Made by a program: the position numbers and the translations under genes. From Ruegeria sp. ANG-R (GTDB taxonomy: Bacteria; Pseudomonadota; Alphaproteobacteria; Rhodobacterales; Rhodobacteraceae), in the NCBI RefSeq assembly GCF_000813985.1, contig NZ_JWLJ01000003.1, positions 124,001-188,000 on the forward strand: a stretch of 64,000 nt of DNA, given 5' to 3'. Positions 52,795 through 61,750 of this stretch are shown in pieces. The notes beneath the pieces were generated by a model that worked only from the letters and a program-made list of their open reading frames with translations, made no database searches and was not told the origin of the DNA. Each line of letters opens with the position of its first letter. Within the stretch, counting starts at the first letter, position 1.

Positions 52795-53289
52795 ATGAAT
52801 CTGGAAATCACCCTAGAGGATGAGCGCTGGGACGGGCTGGAACCACTCGCCACGCGCGCGATTGCCGCTGTGCTGGATCATTGCGGCCTAGATTTGGATC
52901 ATTGCGAAATAAGCGTGCTTGGTTGCGACGACGCGCGGATCGCCGAGTTGAATGCGGAGTTTCGCGAAAAACCTGGCCCCACCAATGTTCTGAGCTGGCC
53001 TGCCGAAGATCTGGCCGCAGATAGAGCGGGCGACAAACCACTGCCACCACAACCAGACTTTACTGGCGAAATTGCGCTGGGTGATATTGCGATCTCTTAT
53101 GATACATGCGTCCGCGAGGCCGCTGAAGCCGGGAAGGCCATGCACGATCACGTGACGCATTTGATCATTCACGGTACATTACATTTACTGGGCTACGATC
53201 ACATTCGTGACCTCGACGCCACTTTGATGGAGCGGGTGGAGGTCGAGATACTTGGCAAACTGGGTATAGATGACCCATATAATGTATGA
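52795..53289 (+). CDS. ybeY: Endoribonuclease YbeY (rRNA maturation factor)
   Basis: A 164-residue single-strand endoribonuclease needed for 16S rRNA 3' processing and ribosome quality control. The zinc site HGTLHLLGYDH (three histidines) lies near residue 124, preceded by LGDIAISYDT and the conserved FREKPGPTNVLSWP. ATG 52795 gives a protein matching family length; the upstream open frame belongs to phoH in another phase. It is 40 nt after phoH and 36 nt before the corC-like gene. Confidence 0.95.
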   Translation: MNLEITLEDERWDGLEPLATRAIAAVLDHCGLDLDHCEISVLGCDDARIAELNAEFREKPGPTNVLSWPAEDLAADRAGDKPLPPQPDFTGEIALGDIAISYDTCVREAAEAGKAMHDHVTHLIIHGTLHLLGYDHIRDLDATLMERVEVEILGKLGIDDPYNV

Positions 53290-53325
53290 CATGGGCACCT
53301 TTGCCCGATCATTTGGAACAGGATA

Positions 53326-54210
53326 ATGGGCGAAACAGACGGCAGTTCTAGGGCGGCGCAAGGCGCGCATTCCGAGAACAGCAACAATGACAGCGACGAA
53401 AGAGGCGGGCTTTTTTCCCGAATTTTCGACGCATTTTCTTCTCAGAGCGATGAGACCAGCCATGTAAACGGGGCTGAAGTCACGAGCGCTCAGCCGAGGG
53501 GTATGATCAACCTGCGCAGAATGCGGGTCGAAGATGTAGCGATCCCGACAGCCGAGATCGTATCAGTCCCCTCGACGACTCCGAAAGACGAACTGGCGCA
53601 GATTTTCCGTGAAAGCGGATTGTCGCGAATCCCGGTTTACGATGGCACGCTCGATACACCGCTGGGATTTGTTCACCTCAAGGACTTTGCGCTGACACAT
53701 GGCTTTAACGGTAATTCGGCCGAGTTCGATCTGACGTCGATGCTGCGGACTCTGCTGTTCGTGCCGCCGTCGATGCCGATCGGTGTATTGTTGACCAAGA
53801 TGCAGACCGAGCGCCGGCATATGGCGCTGGTGATCGATGAATATGGCGGGGTCGATGGATTGCTGACCATCGAAGACCTGATCGAACAGGTCGTGGGGGA
53901 AATCGCCGACGAACATGATGCCGACGAAGATCAACTTTGGATACAGGAGAAACCCGGCTGCTATGTGGTTCAAGCCCGTGTGCCGCTTGAGGATTTCGAA
54001 GCTGAAATCGGTCGGTCTTTGACCAGCCACGAGGATGTGGATGAAGAAGAAATCGATACTTTGGGCGGTCTGGTCTTCATGCTTTCTGGGCGAGTACCAG
54101 CGCGTGGCGAAGTTGTGTGCCACCCCGAAGGGGCCGAGTTCGAAGTCATCGACGCCGACCCGCGCCGCATAAAACGGTTGCGGGTCATGTTGCCGGATAT
54201 CGCTGCATGA
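53326..54210 (+). CDS. ybeX: Hemolysin/CorC family protein (YbeX-like) with CBS pair
   Basis: A 294-residue cytosolic protein. A low-complexity acidic start is followed by two CBS domains (IPTAEIVSVPSTTPKDELAQ, then SMPIGVLLTKMQTERRHMALV with DEYGGVDGLLTIEDLIEQV) and a C-terminal CorC_HlyC domain containing DEEEIDTLGGLVFMLSGRVP. YbeX/CorC proteins are linked to Mg/Co homeostasis and ribosome function. It lacks the membrane DUF21 domain of the longer relatives. Its stop overlaps the lnt start by 4 nt. Confidence 0.93.
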   Translation: MGETDGSSRAAQGAHSENSNNDSDERGGLFSRIFDAFSSQSDETSHVNGAEVTSAQPRGMINLRRMRVEDVAIPTAEIVSVPSTTPKDELAQIFRESGLSRIPVYDGTLDTPLGFVHLKDFALTHGFNGNSAEFDLTSMLRTLLFVPPSMPIGVLLTKMQTERRHMALVIDEYGGVDGLLTIEDLIEQVVGEIADEHDADEDQLWIQEKPGCYVVQARVPLEDFEAEIGRSLTSHEDVDEEEIDTLGGLVFMLSGRVPARGEVVCHPEGAEFEVIDADPRRIKRLRVMLPDIAA

Positions 54211-55712
54211 ACCCTGCCCATGGGTGGCCCTACTGGTTGCGGTTGCTGCTAGCGGCACTATTGGGTGTTGCGGCGGCGTGCGGGCTGGCACCGTTGGGGT
54301 ACTGGCCGGCGACCTTGCTGGCTCTGGTTTTGCTGGTGCCGTTGTATCTGGCCTCGGAAACATCCCGTCGAGCGGCATTGTTGGGATGGGTGTTTGCCAC
54401 GGGGTATTTCGCCCATGCCCTAAGCTGGATTGTCGAGCCGTTTCTGGTCGACGCGGACCGCCATGCCTGGATGGCGCCCTTTGCGTTGATCTTCCTGTCA
54501 GGCGGATTGGGTTTGTTCTGGGCGCTCGCCTTCGGAGCGGCAAGACGGATCGGCGGGTCCGTAACGGGGCAGGGGATGTTGCTGGCCATGACTCTGTCTC
54601 TGGCTGAATTTGGACGAGGTTATCTGCTTACCGGTTTTCCCTGGGCGGGCATCGCGCAGATTTGGGTGGATACGCCTTTCGCTCAGCTGCTTTCGGTCGT
54701 CGGGCCCTATGGTCTGGGGGCGTTGACGCTGCTTGCGACCTTGCCCCTGGGTGCGGCTTTGTTCAGCGGTCGGGCGCTTCGAGGTTTGGTTATTCCGCTG
54801 GGAATTGCAGCAGGGTGTGCCGTTTTGGCACTGGTCTATGCTGCGACCCGTCCGCCTGTCGAATACACCGGCCAGATCGTGCGTCTGATTCAGCCGAATG
54901 CCCCTCAGCATCAGAAATGGGACCCTGAGTACGCACCGTTGTTCTTTGCCCGTCAGCTCGAATTTACGGTGGCCGAGCCCCGACCGGACCTTATCGTCTG
55001 GCCCGAAACTTCCGTCCCGGCATGGCTGGGAAGCGCGCAGCCCTACCTTTCGGCGATTGTCGACGCGGCTCAGGGCACGCCTGTTTTTCTTGGTATCCAG
55101 CGTGCCGAGGGTCAGCAGATTTACAACTCGATGATCTATCTGAATGCGGAAGGTCAGCAGGAAGGGTTATACGACAAACATCATCTGGCGCCATTTGGTG
55201 AATATGTGCCGTTTGGCGAAATGATGGCCCGCTTTGGCATCTACGGGATGGCGGCAACGACCGGCAACGGGTTCAGTGCCGGACCGGGTGCCGCGCTGAT
55301 CGATACGGGGGCGCTGGGCAAAGCCCTGCCGCTGATCTGTTATGAGGCCGTATTCACGCAGGATGTCCTGGCCGCGCCGGATCGACCGGACTTTTTGTTG
55401 CAAATCACCAATGACGCTTGGTTCGGGACACGATCGGGTCCGTATCAGCATCTGGCCCAGGCACAGATGCGTGCAGTCGAACAGGGGCTGCCAATGCTGC
55501 GCTCTGCCAACACCGGCGTTTCGGCGATGATTGACCCTTTGGGGCGGATCACCGAGGCGCTGCCACTGGGGCAGGCCGGGTTTATCGATGCCGATTTGCC
55601 GCGACCTCACTCTCCTACAGTATATTCCCGGATCGGGGACAAACCGCTGTTTTTCGTTCTATTGGCGCTTTTCCTGCTGCTATGGCGCCGCGCCCGGACG
55701 AGGCGGGTCTAA
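54207..55712 (+). CDS. lnt: Apolipoprotein N-acyltransferase
   Basis: The final lipoprotein-maturation enzyme, transferring an acyl chain to the N-terminal diacylglyceryl-Cys in the inner membrane. 501 residues: six or so N-terminal helices, a nitrilase-like periplasmic domain with the catalytic triad Glu in IVWPETSVPAWL, Lys in YDKHHLAPFGEYVPFGE and Cys in PLICYEAVF, then a C-terminal anchor helix and basic tail. ATG 54207 overlaps the upstream gene in an ATGA; the open frame extends further 5' only as a shadow. It directly precedes the metK riboswitch. Confidence 0.96.
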   Translation: MNPAHGWPYWLRLLLAALLGVAAACGLAPLGYWPATLLALVLLVPLYLASETSRRAALLGWVFATGYFAHALSWIVEPFLVDADRHAWMAPFALIFLSGGLGLFWALAFGAARRIGGSVTGQGMLLAMTLSLAEFGRGYLLTGFPWAGIAQIWVDTPFAQLLSVVGPYGLGALTLLATLPLGAALFSGRALRGLVIPLGIAAGCAVLALVYAATRPPVEYTGQIVRLIQPNAPQHQKWDPEYAPLFFARQLEFTVAEPRPDLIVWPETSVPAWLGSAQPYLSAIVDAAQGTPVFLGIQRAEGQQIYNSMIYLNAEGQQEGLYDKHHLAPFGEYVPFGEMMARFGIYGMAATTGNGFSAGPGAALIDTGALGKALPLICYEAVFTQDVLAAPDRPDFLLQITNDAWFGTRSGPYQHLAQAQMRAVEQGLPMLRSANTGVSAMIDPLGRITEALPLGQAGFIDADLPRPHSPTVYSRIGDKPLFFVLLALFLLLWRRARTRRV

Positions 55713-55756
55713 TTACCGATTGACCCTGCTAATTTGTGGGCGTATTCGGTCGGATG

Positions 55757-55807
55757 CCCGTCACAACGGCTTCCTGGCGTGATGGGGAAATCTTAATGGA
55801 GCACTTT
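55757..55807 (+). promoter_or_regulatory. SAM/SAH riboswitch in the metK leader
   Basis: The leader matches the SAM-SAH riboswitch class described upstream of metK in Rhodobacterales. An 8-bp stem pairs 55757-55764 with 55779-55786 (one G-U). The loop carries the conserved AACGGCTTCCTGGC (55765-55778), and the tail carries the conserved AATGGAGCA (55795-55803). The loop bases GCTTCC (55769-55774) can pair with GGAGC (55798-55802), forming an H-type pseudoknot that hides the Shine-Dalgarno 7 nt before the metK ATG. Bound SAM (or SAH) would thus shut off metK translation. The match is from memory of the family, but sequence, structure and gene context all agree. Confidence 0.92.
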
Positions 55808-55808
55808 C

Positions 55809-56990
55809 ATGTCCCGACAGAATTACACTTTTACTTCGGAGTCTGTTTCCGAAGGGCACCCGGATAAGGTCTGTGACCGCATTTCCGACGCGGTGCTTGA
55901 CGCTTTCCTGCGCGAAGAACCCGAAGCCCGCGTGGCTTGCGAAACCTTTGCTACGACTGACCGCGTGGTGATCGGTGGCGAAGTGGGGCTGTCGGATCAG
56001 GACAAACTGCACGACTATATGGCGCATATCGACGATATCGCGCGGGCCTGTATCAAGGATATCGGCTACGAGCAGGACAAGTTTCACCATGAAACGGTTG
56101 AAGTGACCAACCTGCTTCATGAGCAATCGGCTCATATCGCGCAAGGCGTGGATGCCGCCGGCGACAAAGATGAGGGCGCGGGCGATCAGGGCATCATGTT
56201 CGGTTATGCCACGACCGAAACGCCTGCGCTTATGCCCGCTCCGATCCAGTACTCTCATGCGATCCTTCGCCGTTTGGCCGAGGTCCGTAAAAATGGTACC
56301 GAACCAGCGCTCGGCCCGGACGCGAAGTCGCAGCTTTCGGTCGTCTATCGTGACGGCAAGCCCGTTGGCGTCAGTTCAATCGTGTTGTCGACGCAGCATC
56401 TTGATGAAGCGCTGACCTCGGATGATATCCGCCAGATTGTCGAGCCATACATTCGTGAGACCCTGCCCGAAGGGTGGTTGACCAACGAAACTGAATGGCA
56501 CGTGAACCCAACCGGCAAGTTCGTCATTGGCGGGCCGGACGGCGATGCGGGTCTGACCGGTCGCAAGATCATCGTGGATACGTACGGAGGGGCTGCGCCT
56601 CATGGCGGTGGCGCGTTTTCGGGCAAAGACCCCACCAAAGTGGACCGCTCGGCGGCTTATGCGGCACGCTATCTGGCCAAAAACGTTGTGGCTGCTGGCA
56701 TGGCGGAACGGTGTACCATTCAGCTGAGCTATGCGATCGGCGTGTCCAAGCCGTTGTCTATCTACGCCGATACCCATGGCACCGGCAACGTTGCGGATGC
56801 GCAGATCGAAAAGGCGATTGATCAGGCCATGGACCTGACGCCGCGCGGCATTCGACAGCATCTGGAACTGAACAAACCGATCTATCAACGCACCGCCGCA
56901 TATGGTCATTTCGGGCGCGAGCCCGATGCGGATGGCGGATTTAGCTGGGAGCGCACCGATCTGGCTGATGCCTTGAAAAAGGCGGTTTGA
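55809..56990 (+). CDS. metK: S-adenosylmethionine synthetase
   Basis: Makes SAM from methionine and ATP. A 393-residue protein with [20 protein letters not shown] at the N-terminus (ATP and Mg site), [13 protein letters not shown] (substrate site) and [19 protein letters not shown] (P-loop-like signature) near residue 265. Length and motifs are typical of bacterial MetK. Its translation should be repressed by SAM/SAH through the riboswitch immediately upstream, whose pseudoknot covers the ribosome site. A strong terminator follows. Confidence 0.98.
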   Translation: MSRQNYTFTSESVSEGHPDKVCDRISDAVLDAFLREEPEARVACETFATTDRVVIGGEVGLSDQDKLHDYMAHIDDIARACIKDIGYEQDKFHHETVEVTNLLHEQSAHIAQGVDAAGDKDEGAGDQGIMFGYATTETPALMPAPIQYSHAILRRLAEVRKNGTEPALGPDAKSQLSVVYRDGKPVGVSSIVLSTQHLDEALTSDDIRQIVEPYIRETLPEGWLTNETEWHVNPTGKFVIGGPDGDAGLTGRKIIVDTYGGAAPHGGGAFSGKDPTKVDRSAAYAARYLAKNVVAAGMAERCTIQLSYAIGVSKPLSIYADTHGTGNVADAQIEKAIDQAMDLTPRGIRQHLELNKPIYQRTAAYGHFGREPDADGGFSWERTDLADALKKAV

Positions 56991-57000
56991 TCAAAGACCA

Positions 57001-57031
57001 AAAAAAGCGCGCCGGTTTCGGCGCGTTTTTT
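57001..57031 (+). terminator. Intrinsic terminator after metK
   Basis: CGCGCCG and CGGCGCG pair across GTTT, flanked by a run of A on the left and six T on the right, so the element works in the plus direction and could act bidirectionally. It lies 10 nt after the metK stop and separates metK from trmB. Confidence 0.85.
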
Positions 57032-57083
57032 GCATGGGGGCGACCTCTTGCAACAGCCACGGCCCCGCAGTATGGGCTGCGCC

Positions 57084-57794
57084 ATGAGTACTCAGACCCC
57101 AAAACGCCCTCGCAGGAACTTTTATGGCCGCTTCAAGGGCAAAACCCTGAAGCCCAGCCAAAAGACGTATCTGTCGGAAGATCTGGCCGCCCTGTCCCCT
57201 GGCGCGGTGGATTGGGAAACCAATCCCAAGCGCGAACCCCTTGATCTGAACGCGCTGTTCGGGGGCAAGCCGGTCTGGCTGGAGGTCGGGTTCGGCGGGG
57301 GTGAGCATCTGGTACATCAGGCGCAGCAAAACCCGAATATCGGCATTATCGGGGCCGAGCCTTACATCAACGGCGTTGCCATGCTTTTGGGTAAAATCCG
57401 TCGCGCGCGGGTCGAGAACCTTGCGGTGCACCCCGGAGACGCTCGTGATCTGTTCGATGTTCTGCCCGAGGCCAGTATTTCGCATGCGTTCCTGCTCTAC
57501 CCCGACCCATGGCCCAAGACCCGTCATCACCGCCGCAGGTTTGTCACCCCCGAACATCTTGAACCGCTGGCGCGCACGTTGAAGCCGGGATCGATCTTTC
57601 GTGTTGCTACGGATATCCCCGATTATGTGCGCCAGACGCTGGAAGAAGTTCCGCGCGCGGGTTTCGAGTGGCTGGCCGAACGCCCAGCCGATTGGCGTGA
57701 ACCGTGGGATGACTGGATTTCCACCCGATACGAACAGAAAGCCCTGCGTGAGGGTCGTACGCCACATTACCTGACCTTCCGCCGCAAAGGCTGA
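57084..57794 (+). CDS. trmB: tRNA (guanine-N7-)-methyltransferase
   Basis: Methylates N7 of G46 in the tRNA variable loop using SAM. A 236-residue Rossmann methyltransferase: WLEVGFGGGEHLVHQA (motif I), IGAEPYINGV, LLYPDPWPKTRHHRRRFV (the TrmB signature) and FRVATDIPDYV. ATG 57084 is the family start; an upstream in-frame start would run into the terminator. It is adjacent to metK, which supplies its cofactor, though the terminator between them argues for separate transcription. Confidence 0.95.
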   Translation: MSTQTPKRPRRNFYGRFKGKTLKPSQKTYLSEDLAALSPGAVDWETNPKREPLDLNALFGGKPVWLEVGFGGGEHLVHQAQQNPNIGIIGAEPYINGVAMLLGKIRRARVENLAVHPGDARDLFDVLPEASISHAFLLYPDPWPKTRHHRRRFVTPEHLEPLARTLKPGSIFRVATDIPDYVRQTLEEVPRAGFEWLAERPADWREPWDDWISTRYEQKALREGRTPHYLTFRRKG

Positions 57795-57863
57795 TTGCCG
57801 CTGGACCAACCGGCCCCAATTCGCTAATCGGCCTGAGTACTGATAGCGAAAACAGGAGCCCCC

Positions 57864-59210
57864 ATGTCCGGACACGGCACGCCCATCCCGATGACCTCGC
57901 ATCCTTGCGGCCCGCTGACCGGCACGGCAGAGGTGCCCGGGGACAAGTCGATCTCGCACCGGTCGCTTATATTGGGTGCAATGGCCGTGGGCGAGACCAG
58001 GATTTCGGGTCTCCTTGAGGGTGAGGATGTGTTGGACACCGCCAAGGCCATGCGTGCCTTGGGGGCCGAGGTCACGGATCACGGTGGCGGAGAATGGTCG
58101 GTGTACGGGGTGGGCGTCGGCGGCTTCGCTGAGCCCGATCAGGTGATTGATTGCGGTAACTCGGGCACCGGCGTGCGCCTGATCATGGGAGCGATGGCAA
58201 CCTCTCCGATCACGGCGACCTTCACGGGCGATGCCAGCCTGAACAAACGCCCGATGGCACGGGTCACTGACCCGTTGGCGTTGTTTGGCACACAGTCTGT
58301 AGGTCGCGCGGGCGGGCGCCTGCCGATGACAATCGTCGGGGCGGCTGATCCGGTTCCGGTTCGATATGAGGTCCCGGTGCCCTCGGCGCAGGTCAAATCG
58401 GCCGTGCTTTTGGCGGGTCTGAACGCACCGGGTAAGACGGTGGTGATCGAGAAAGAAGCCACCCGCGACCATTCTGAGCGGATGCTGGCCGGATTTGGCG
58501 CGGAAATCACTGTTGAAGATACCGAAGAAGGTCGCGTGATCACCTTGGCTGGACGTCCTGAACTGAAACCACAGGTCATTGCCGTTCCGCGCGATCCTTC
58601 CAGCGCGGCCTTCCCGGTTTGCGCCGCGCTGATCACGCCGGGATCGGATGTTCTGGTGCCGGGTATCGGACTGAACCCCACGCGTGCGGGCCTGTTTACA
58701 ACGCTGCGCGAGATGGGTGCAGACCTGACCTATGAAAACGAACGCGAAGAGGGTGGCGAGCCCGTTGCCGACCTGCGCGCCCGCTACTCGCCCGACATGA
58801 AGGGCATCGATGTTCCGCAAGAACGCGCGGCTTCGATGATCGATGAGTATCCGGTGCTGTCCGTTGTTGCGGCCAATGCCAAGGGTACGACCATGATGGG
58901 CGGTGTCAAGGAACTGCGCGTCAAAGAAAGCGACCGGATCGACGCCATGGCCCGTGGCTTGCGCGCCAATGGCGTGGCTGTGGACGAAGGCGATGATTGG
59001 TGGTCTGTCGAGGGTCTTGGCATCGGCGGCGTACCCGGGGGTGGGACTTGTCAGAGCTTCCTGGATCACCGCATTGCCATGTCCTTCATGATCATGGGGA
59101 TGGGGGCAAAAACGCCCGTCTCGGTGGATGATGGCGGACCGATCGCGACGTCGTTCCCGATCTTCGAGCCATTGATGGCGGCGCTTGGCGCAAGGGTCGA
59201 GCGTACATGA
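57864..59210 (+). CDS. aroA: 3-phosphoshikimate 1-carboxyvinyltransferase (EPSP synthase), class II-like
   Basis: Sixth step of the shikimate pathway: PEP plus shikimate 3-phosphate to EPSP. A 448-residue enzyme: [18 protein letters not shown] at the N-terminus, [15 protein letters not shown] in the PEP site, [13 protein letters not shown] and [18 protein letters not shown] near the C-terminus. Overall it resembles the class II (Agrobacterium-type) enzymes, but the PEP-site residue that is Ala in the glyphosate-tolerant CP4 enzyme is Gly here (GNSGT). Its stop overlaps the cmk start by 4 nt. Confidence 0.96.
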   Translation: MSGHGTPIPMTSHPCGPLTGTAEVPGDKSISHRSLILGAMAVGETRISGLLEGEDVLDTAKAMRALGAEVTDHGGGEWSVYGVGVGGFAEPDQVIDCGNSGTGVRLIMGAMATSPITATFTGDASLNKRPMARVTDPLALFGTQSVGRAGGRLPMTIVGAADPVPVRYEVPVPSAQVKSAVLLAGLNAPGKTVVIEKEATRDHSERMLAGFGAEITVEDTEEGRVITLAGRPELKPQVIAVPRDPSSAAFPVCAALITPGSDVLVPGIGLNPTRAGLFTTLREMGADLTYENEREEGGEPVADLRARYSPDMKGIDVPQERAASMIDEYPVLSVVAANAKGTTMMGGVKELRVKESDRIDAMARGLRANGVAVDEGDDWWSVEGLGIGGVPGGGTCQSFLDHRIAMSFMIMGMGAKTPVSVDDGGPIATSFPIFEPLMAALGARVERT

Positions 59211-59821
59211 GGTTCACGGTGGCCATCGACGGTCCTGCCGCTGCTGGCAAGGGCACCATCTCGAAAGCGGTGGCCGCGCATTTCGGGTTTGCGCATCTGG
59301 ATACGGGGCTGCTTTACCGTGCTGTCGGGCGTCGTATGCTGCAAGGGGAGGAGCCCGTCGCAGCGGCGCAGACCCTGACCGCGGAAGAGTTGGAGCACGG
59401 CGAACTGCGCACAGCTGAGATCGCGCAGGCGGCCTCGAAGGTGGCTGCCATTCCCGACGTTCGTAGTGCGCTGGTTGATTTTCAGCGTGCATTTGCCCGA
59501 CGTGCCGGAGGTGCCGTTCTGGACGGGCGCGACATCGGAACCGTGATTTGCCCGAACGCTGAGGTCAAACTGTTCGTCACAGCAAGCCCCGAGGTACGGG
59601 CTGAACGGCGATATCTTGAGCTTGCGGCCAAGGACGCGGACATTTCACGCGAGCAGGTATTGGCGGACGTCAAGGAACGAGATGCCCGTGACGCCGAACG
59701 CAGCACCGCGCCGATGAAACCCGCCGAGGACGCCGCTCAGCTGGACACCTCAGATTTGAGTATCGAAGCGGCGCTGGCGCGGGCGCTTGAAATCATCGAG
59801 CGGACTCTGCCCGCGGTATAG
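59207..59821 (+). CDS. cmk: (d)CMP kinase
   Basis: Phosphorylates CMP and dCMP. A 204-residue P-loop kinase: [19 protein letters not shown] at the N-terminus, [13 protein letters not shown] in the NMP-binding domain, [20 protein letters not shown] and the lid arginines in [13 protein letters not shown]. It overlaps aroA by 4 nt, the classical aroA-cmk arrangement. In many bacteria rpsA follows directly; here three small genes intervene. Confidence 0.96.
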   Translation: MRFTVAIDGPAAAGKGTISKAVAAHFGFAHLDTGLLYRAVGRRMLQGEEPVAAAQTLTAEELEHGELRTAEIAQAASKVAAIPDVRSALVDFQRAFARRAGGAVLDGRDIGTVICPNAEVKLFVTASPEVRAERRYLELAAKDADISREQVLADVKERDARDAERSTAPMKPAEDAAQLDTSDLSIEAALARALEIIERTLPAV

Positions 59822-59845
59822 GTATGCCGCGAGCAGACCACGTGC

Positions 59846-60322
59846 TTACAGATCGCCGACTGCGATGCTTTTGATATTGGCCCACTGATCGTCTGCTGTT
59901 TCCGCTGTACCGGTGACATCTTTCAGAAACTCACCACGTGTTGTGGCGTTCAGGAACAGATACAGCTTACCGTCAGCTAAAAGGTATTGATCCGGGTCAC
60001 CGTCGAACTTCTTGCCAACCGAAACACCGAACGAGCAATAGCCGCCGTGCTGAGGCAGATAAGCCGCCGGATTGGCCTCGAACGCCTCAAGGTTTTCGGC
60101 GCTGGTGAAGTAATAGGACGCGCCATCAAACGTGGCTGAGTGATTGGCGAAGCCTTCAACGGGGTTTCCACTGGTAACCAATTCCACAAGATCCACGCCA
60201 TGTACCGCCAGCGGTGCGCCTGCGGCCGAGATACCTTTGGAGACATTGATCTCATCGGCCGCAAATGCCGGAGCAGACAGGGCCATGGTTATTGTAAGGG
60301 CGGTGAGCGTAAGGGACTTCAT
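59846..60322 (-). CDS. Periplasmic YHS-domain protein
   Basis: A 158-residue secreted protein. Signal peptide: residues 1-21, ending in SAPAFAAD. The YHS-like core reads VHGVDLVELVTSGNPVEGF, YYFTSAENLEAFEANPAAYL and PQHGGYCSFGVSVG, the pattern of small exported YHS proteins thought to bind metal through Cys/His. It is on the opposite strand to cmk and rpsA, so it interrupts the housekeeping block. Function unknown; metal handling is a guess from the fold. Confidence 0.83.
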   Translation of the reverse strand: MKSLTLTALTITMALSAPAFAADEINVSKGISAAGAPLAVHGVDLVELVTSGNPVEGFANHSATFDGASYYFTSAENLEAFEANPAAYLPQHGGYCSFGVSVGKKFDGDPDQYLLADGKLYLFLNATTRGEFLKDVTGTAETADDQWANIKSIAVGDL

Positions 60323-60537
60323 TTGTTTTTCCTTTCCATCTGGTGCGGGCCGGTGTGATTGCCGACCGGTAGGATGAAGTTAGGAAAGGCTGTGCGGACG
60401 TGTAATTCCCGATAATTCGTAAAACATTGCAGATCGTTCGGGATGGCGTATGAACTGCGAATAGTGTTCACATAGCTTTGTTTGGTCAGCCAGTGCGGGG
60501 TCCCTTAAGGTTCGAGTGTATCTGCAGGAGTGGCCCC

Positions 60538-61074
60538 ATGATCCGACTGGCTTTGTTTCTGATTTTTGCGGCTGGCAGCCTTGCCGCTCAGGACGCCGAA
60601 TCTCAATCTCCGGATGCTGAGCCCTCGATGACCTATGAACGTCTGGGTAAAATCCTGTTTGCGCTTGATCCCGAGGCGCAACCGCATGGACATGGTTTCG
60701 AACTGACAATCTCGGATAGGCGCGTATTTGTTGTGACGGATACCAATGCGGATCGGATGCGGGTCATGGTGCCGATCCGCAGCGCGGCTGATCTTACTCA
60801 GGACGATCTGCGGCGGATGATGCAGGCCAATTTCGACAGTGCTCTGGATGCGCGATATGCGATTGCAAATGGTACGCTATGGGCGGCATTCCTTCATCCG
60901 CTTTCACCGCTGGAAAGGGATCAGTTGATCTCGGGGCTGGCGCAAACCGTTAATATCGCGAGAACCTATGGCACACTCTATTCCAGCGGAGGGGCGCAGT
61001 TTGGCGGCGGCGACAGTGGTGATCTGCAGCAGCAGTTAGTTGAAGAGCTATTGAAGAAAGGCGAAGAAATCTGA
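60538..61074 (+). CDS. Exported protein of unknown function, YbjN/CesT-like appearance
   Basis: A 178-residue protein with a short signal peptide (RLALFLIFAAGSLAAQ). The mature part has MTYERLGKILFALDPE, FELTISDRRVFVVTDTN, RRMMQANFDSALDARYAI and WAAFLHPLSPLERDQLI, an alternating alpha/beta pattern like YbjN or type III chaperone-fold proteins. ATG 60538 follows an AGGAG. The glycine-rich tail (SSGGAQFGGGDSGD) ends in a charged helix. I do not recognise a named family with certainty. It is divergent from the YHS gene. Confidence 0.65.
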   Translation: MIRLALFLIFAAGSLAAQDAESQSPDAEPSMTYERLGKILFALDPEAQPHGHGFELTISDRRVFVVTDTNADRMRVMVPIRSAADLTQDDLRRMMQANFDSALDARYAIANGTLWAAFLHPLSPLERDQLISGLAQTVNIARTYGTLYSSGGAQFGGGDSGDLQQQLVEELLKKGEEI

Positions 61075-61163
61075 TTTTTCCGCGCTCCTGACCAACGAAC
61101 ATCTTGCCATCCAGTAAATGTTATATGATATCGTAACGAACGCTGAAGAGATGGAGCTCTTAT

Positions 61164-61514
61164 GTGTCTGCACGTTGTGATGTGAAACGAGGCGCTGTCC
61201 CTGCCGCAGAAGGCAAACCGGGCAAAGGTGCTACAGGTAGGAACCTGCGGACCAACCTCAAACGTCGTAAGCGGCGCGGCTCACCAATGCAGGCGTATGA
61301 TGCGCTGCCGCAAGGCCTCAGGCACTGGCTGGCCTCGGCCTGTTTGCCGTGGAGCCCGGCCTCGGCGCTTAAAATCTGGGACCAGGCGGGGGGGGCGGCA
61401 AATCCCGCGGCGGCTATCCTTCGACTTGAGGCGGTCGAGCGTTCGATGTTGCGGCAGGATGCGGTGATCTGGGCGGCACCGGGTAAGCAATCAGGCGCTG
61501 ATCCTGTCGCATAA
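61164..61514 (+). CDS. Small basic conserved protein (DUF6525-like)
   Basis: A 116-residue protein with an Arg/Lys-rich N-terminal third (NLRTNLKRRKRRGSPM) followed by YDALPQGLRHWLASACLPWSP, a helix-rich conserved block I recall from small Rhodobacteraceae proteins called DUF6525. GTG 61164 has GGAG 8 nt upstream. An out-of-frame ATG at 61162 opens only a seven-codon frame. The charge suggests nucleic-acid or ribosome contact, but this is speculation. It precedes the rpsA leader. Confidence 0.6.
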   Translation: MSARCDVKRGAVPAAEGKPGKGATGRNLRTNLKRRKRRGSPMQAYDALPQGLRHWLASACLPWSPASALKIWDQAGGAANPAAAILRLEAVERSMLRQDAVIWAAPGKQSGADPVA

Positions 61515-61614
61515 GCCAGTATTTATGGGCTTTGCCCTTGCACGAGCTTTGAAATCCGCATATACGCGCGCTGTCTGAACAAGGGCGGTCAACGTCCGGA
61601 TGACGTATCTGAGC

Positions 61615-61648
61615 AGGGCCGGGTCACCTCGGCCCTTTGTGTTTGTTT
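61615..61648 (+). terminator. Intrinsic terminator upstream of rpsA
   Basis: AGGGCCG (61615-61621) pairs with CGGCCCT (61630-61636) across an 8-nt loop and is followed by a T-rich tail. It lies about 100 nt after the small basic gene and about 100 nt before rpsA. It either ends the upstream transcript or forms part of an rpsA leader; the rest of the 61515-61750 gap shows nothing else I can name. Confidence 0.6.
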
Positions 61649-61750
61649 GCTCAGGCGCGTTCCGGATCACGCCCGATGACACCATGAAACAAGACCGGCG
61701 GAGACAACCGCTCGGCCAGCAAAAACGTATGTAAAGGAAAACGACGCCAC

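Noticed and set aside
53563..54543. A 326-codon frame antisense to corC and the start of lnt
   Set aside because: No domain, crosses two real genes, and composition is that of a shadow frame.
56991..59069. A 692-codon frame antisense to trmB and aroA
   Set aside because: It crosses two well-supported genes and a terminator, and its translation has no family features.
61570..61640. A possible tRNA-like fold upstream of rpsA
   Set aside because: No GGTTC T-loop, no acceptor-stem complementarity and no D-arm; the pairing is explained by the terminator hairpin.
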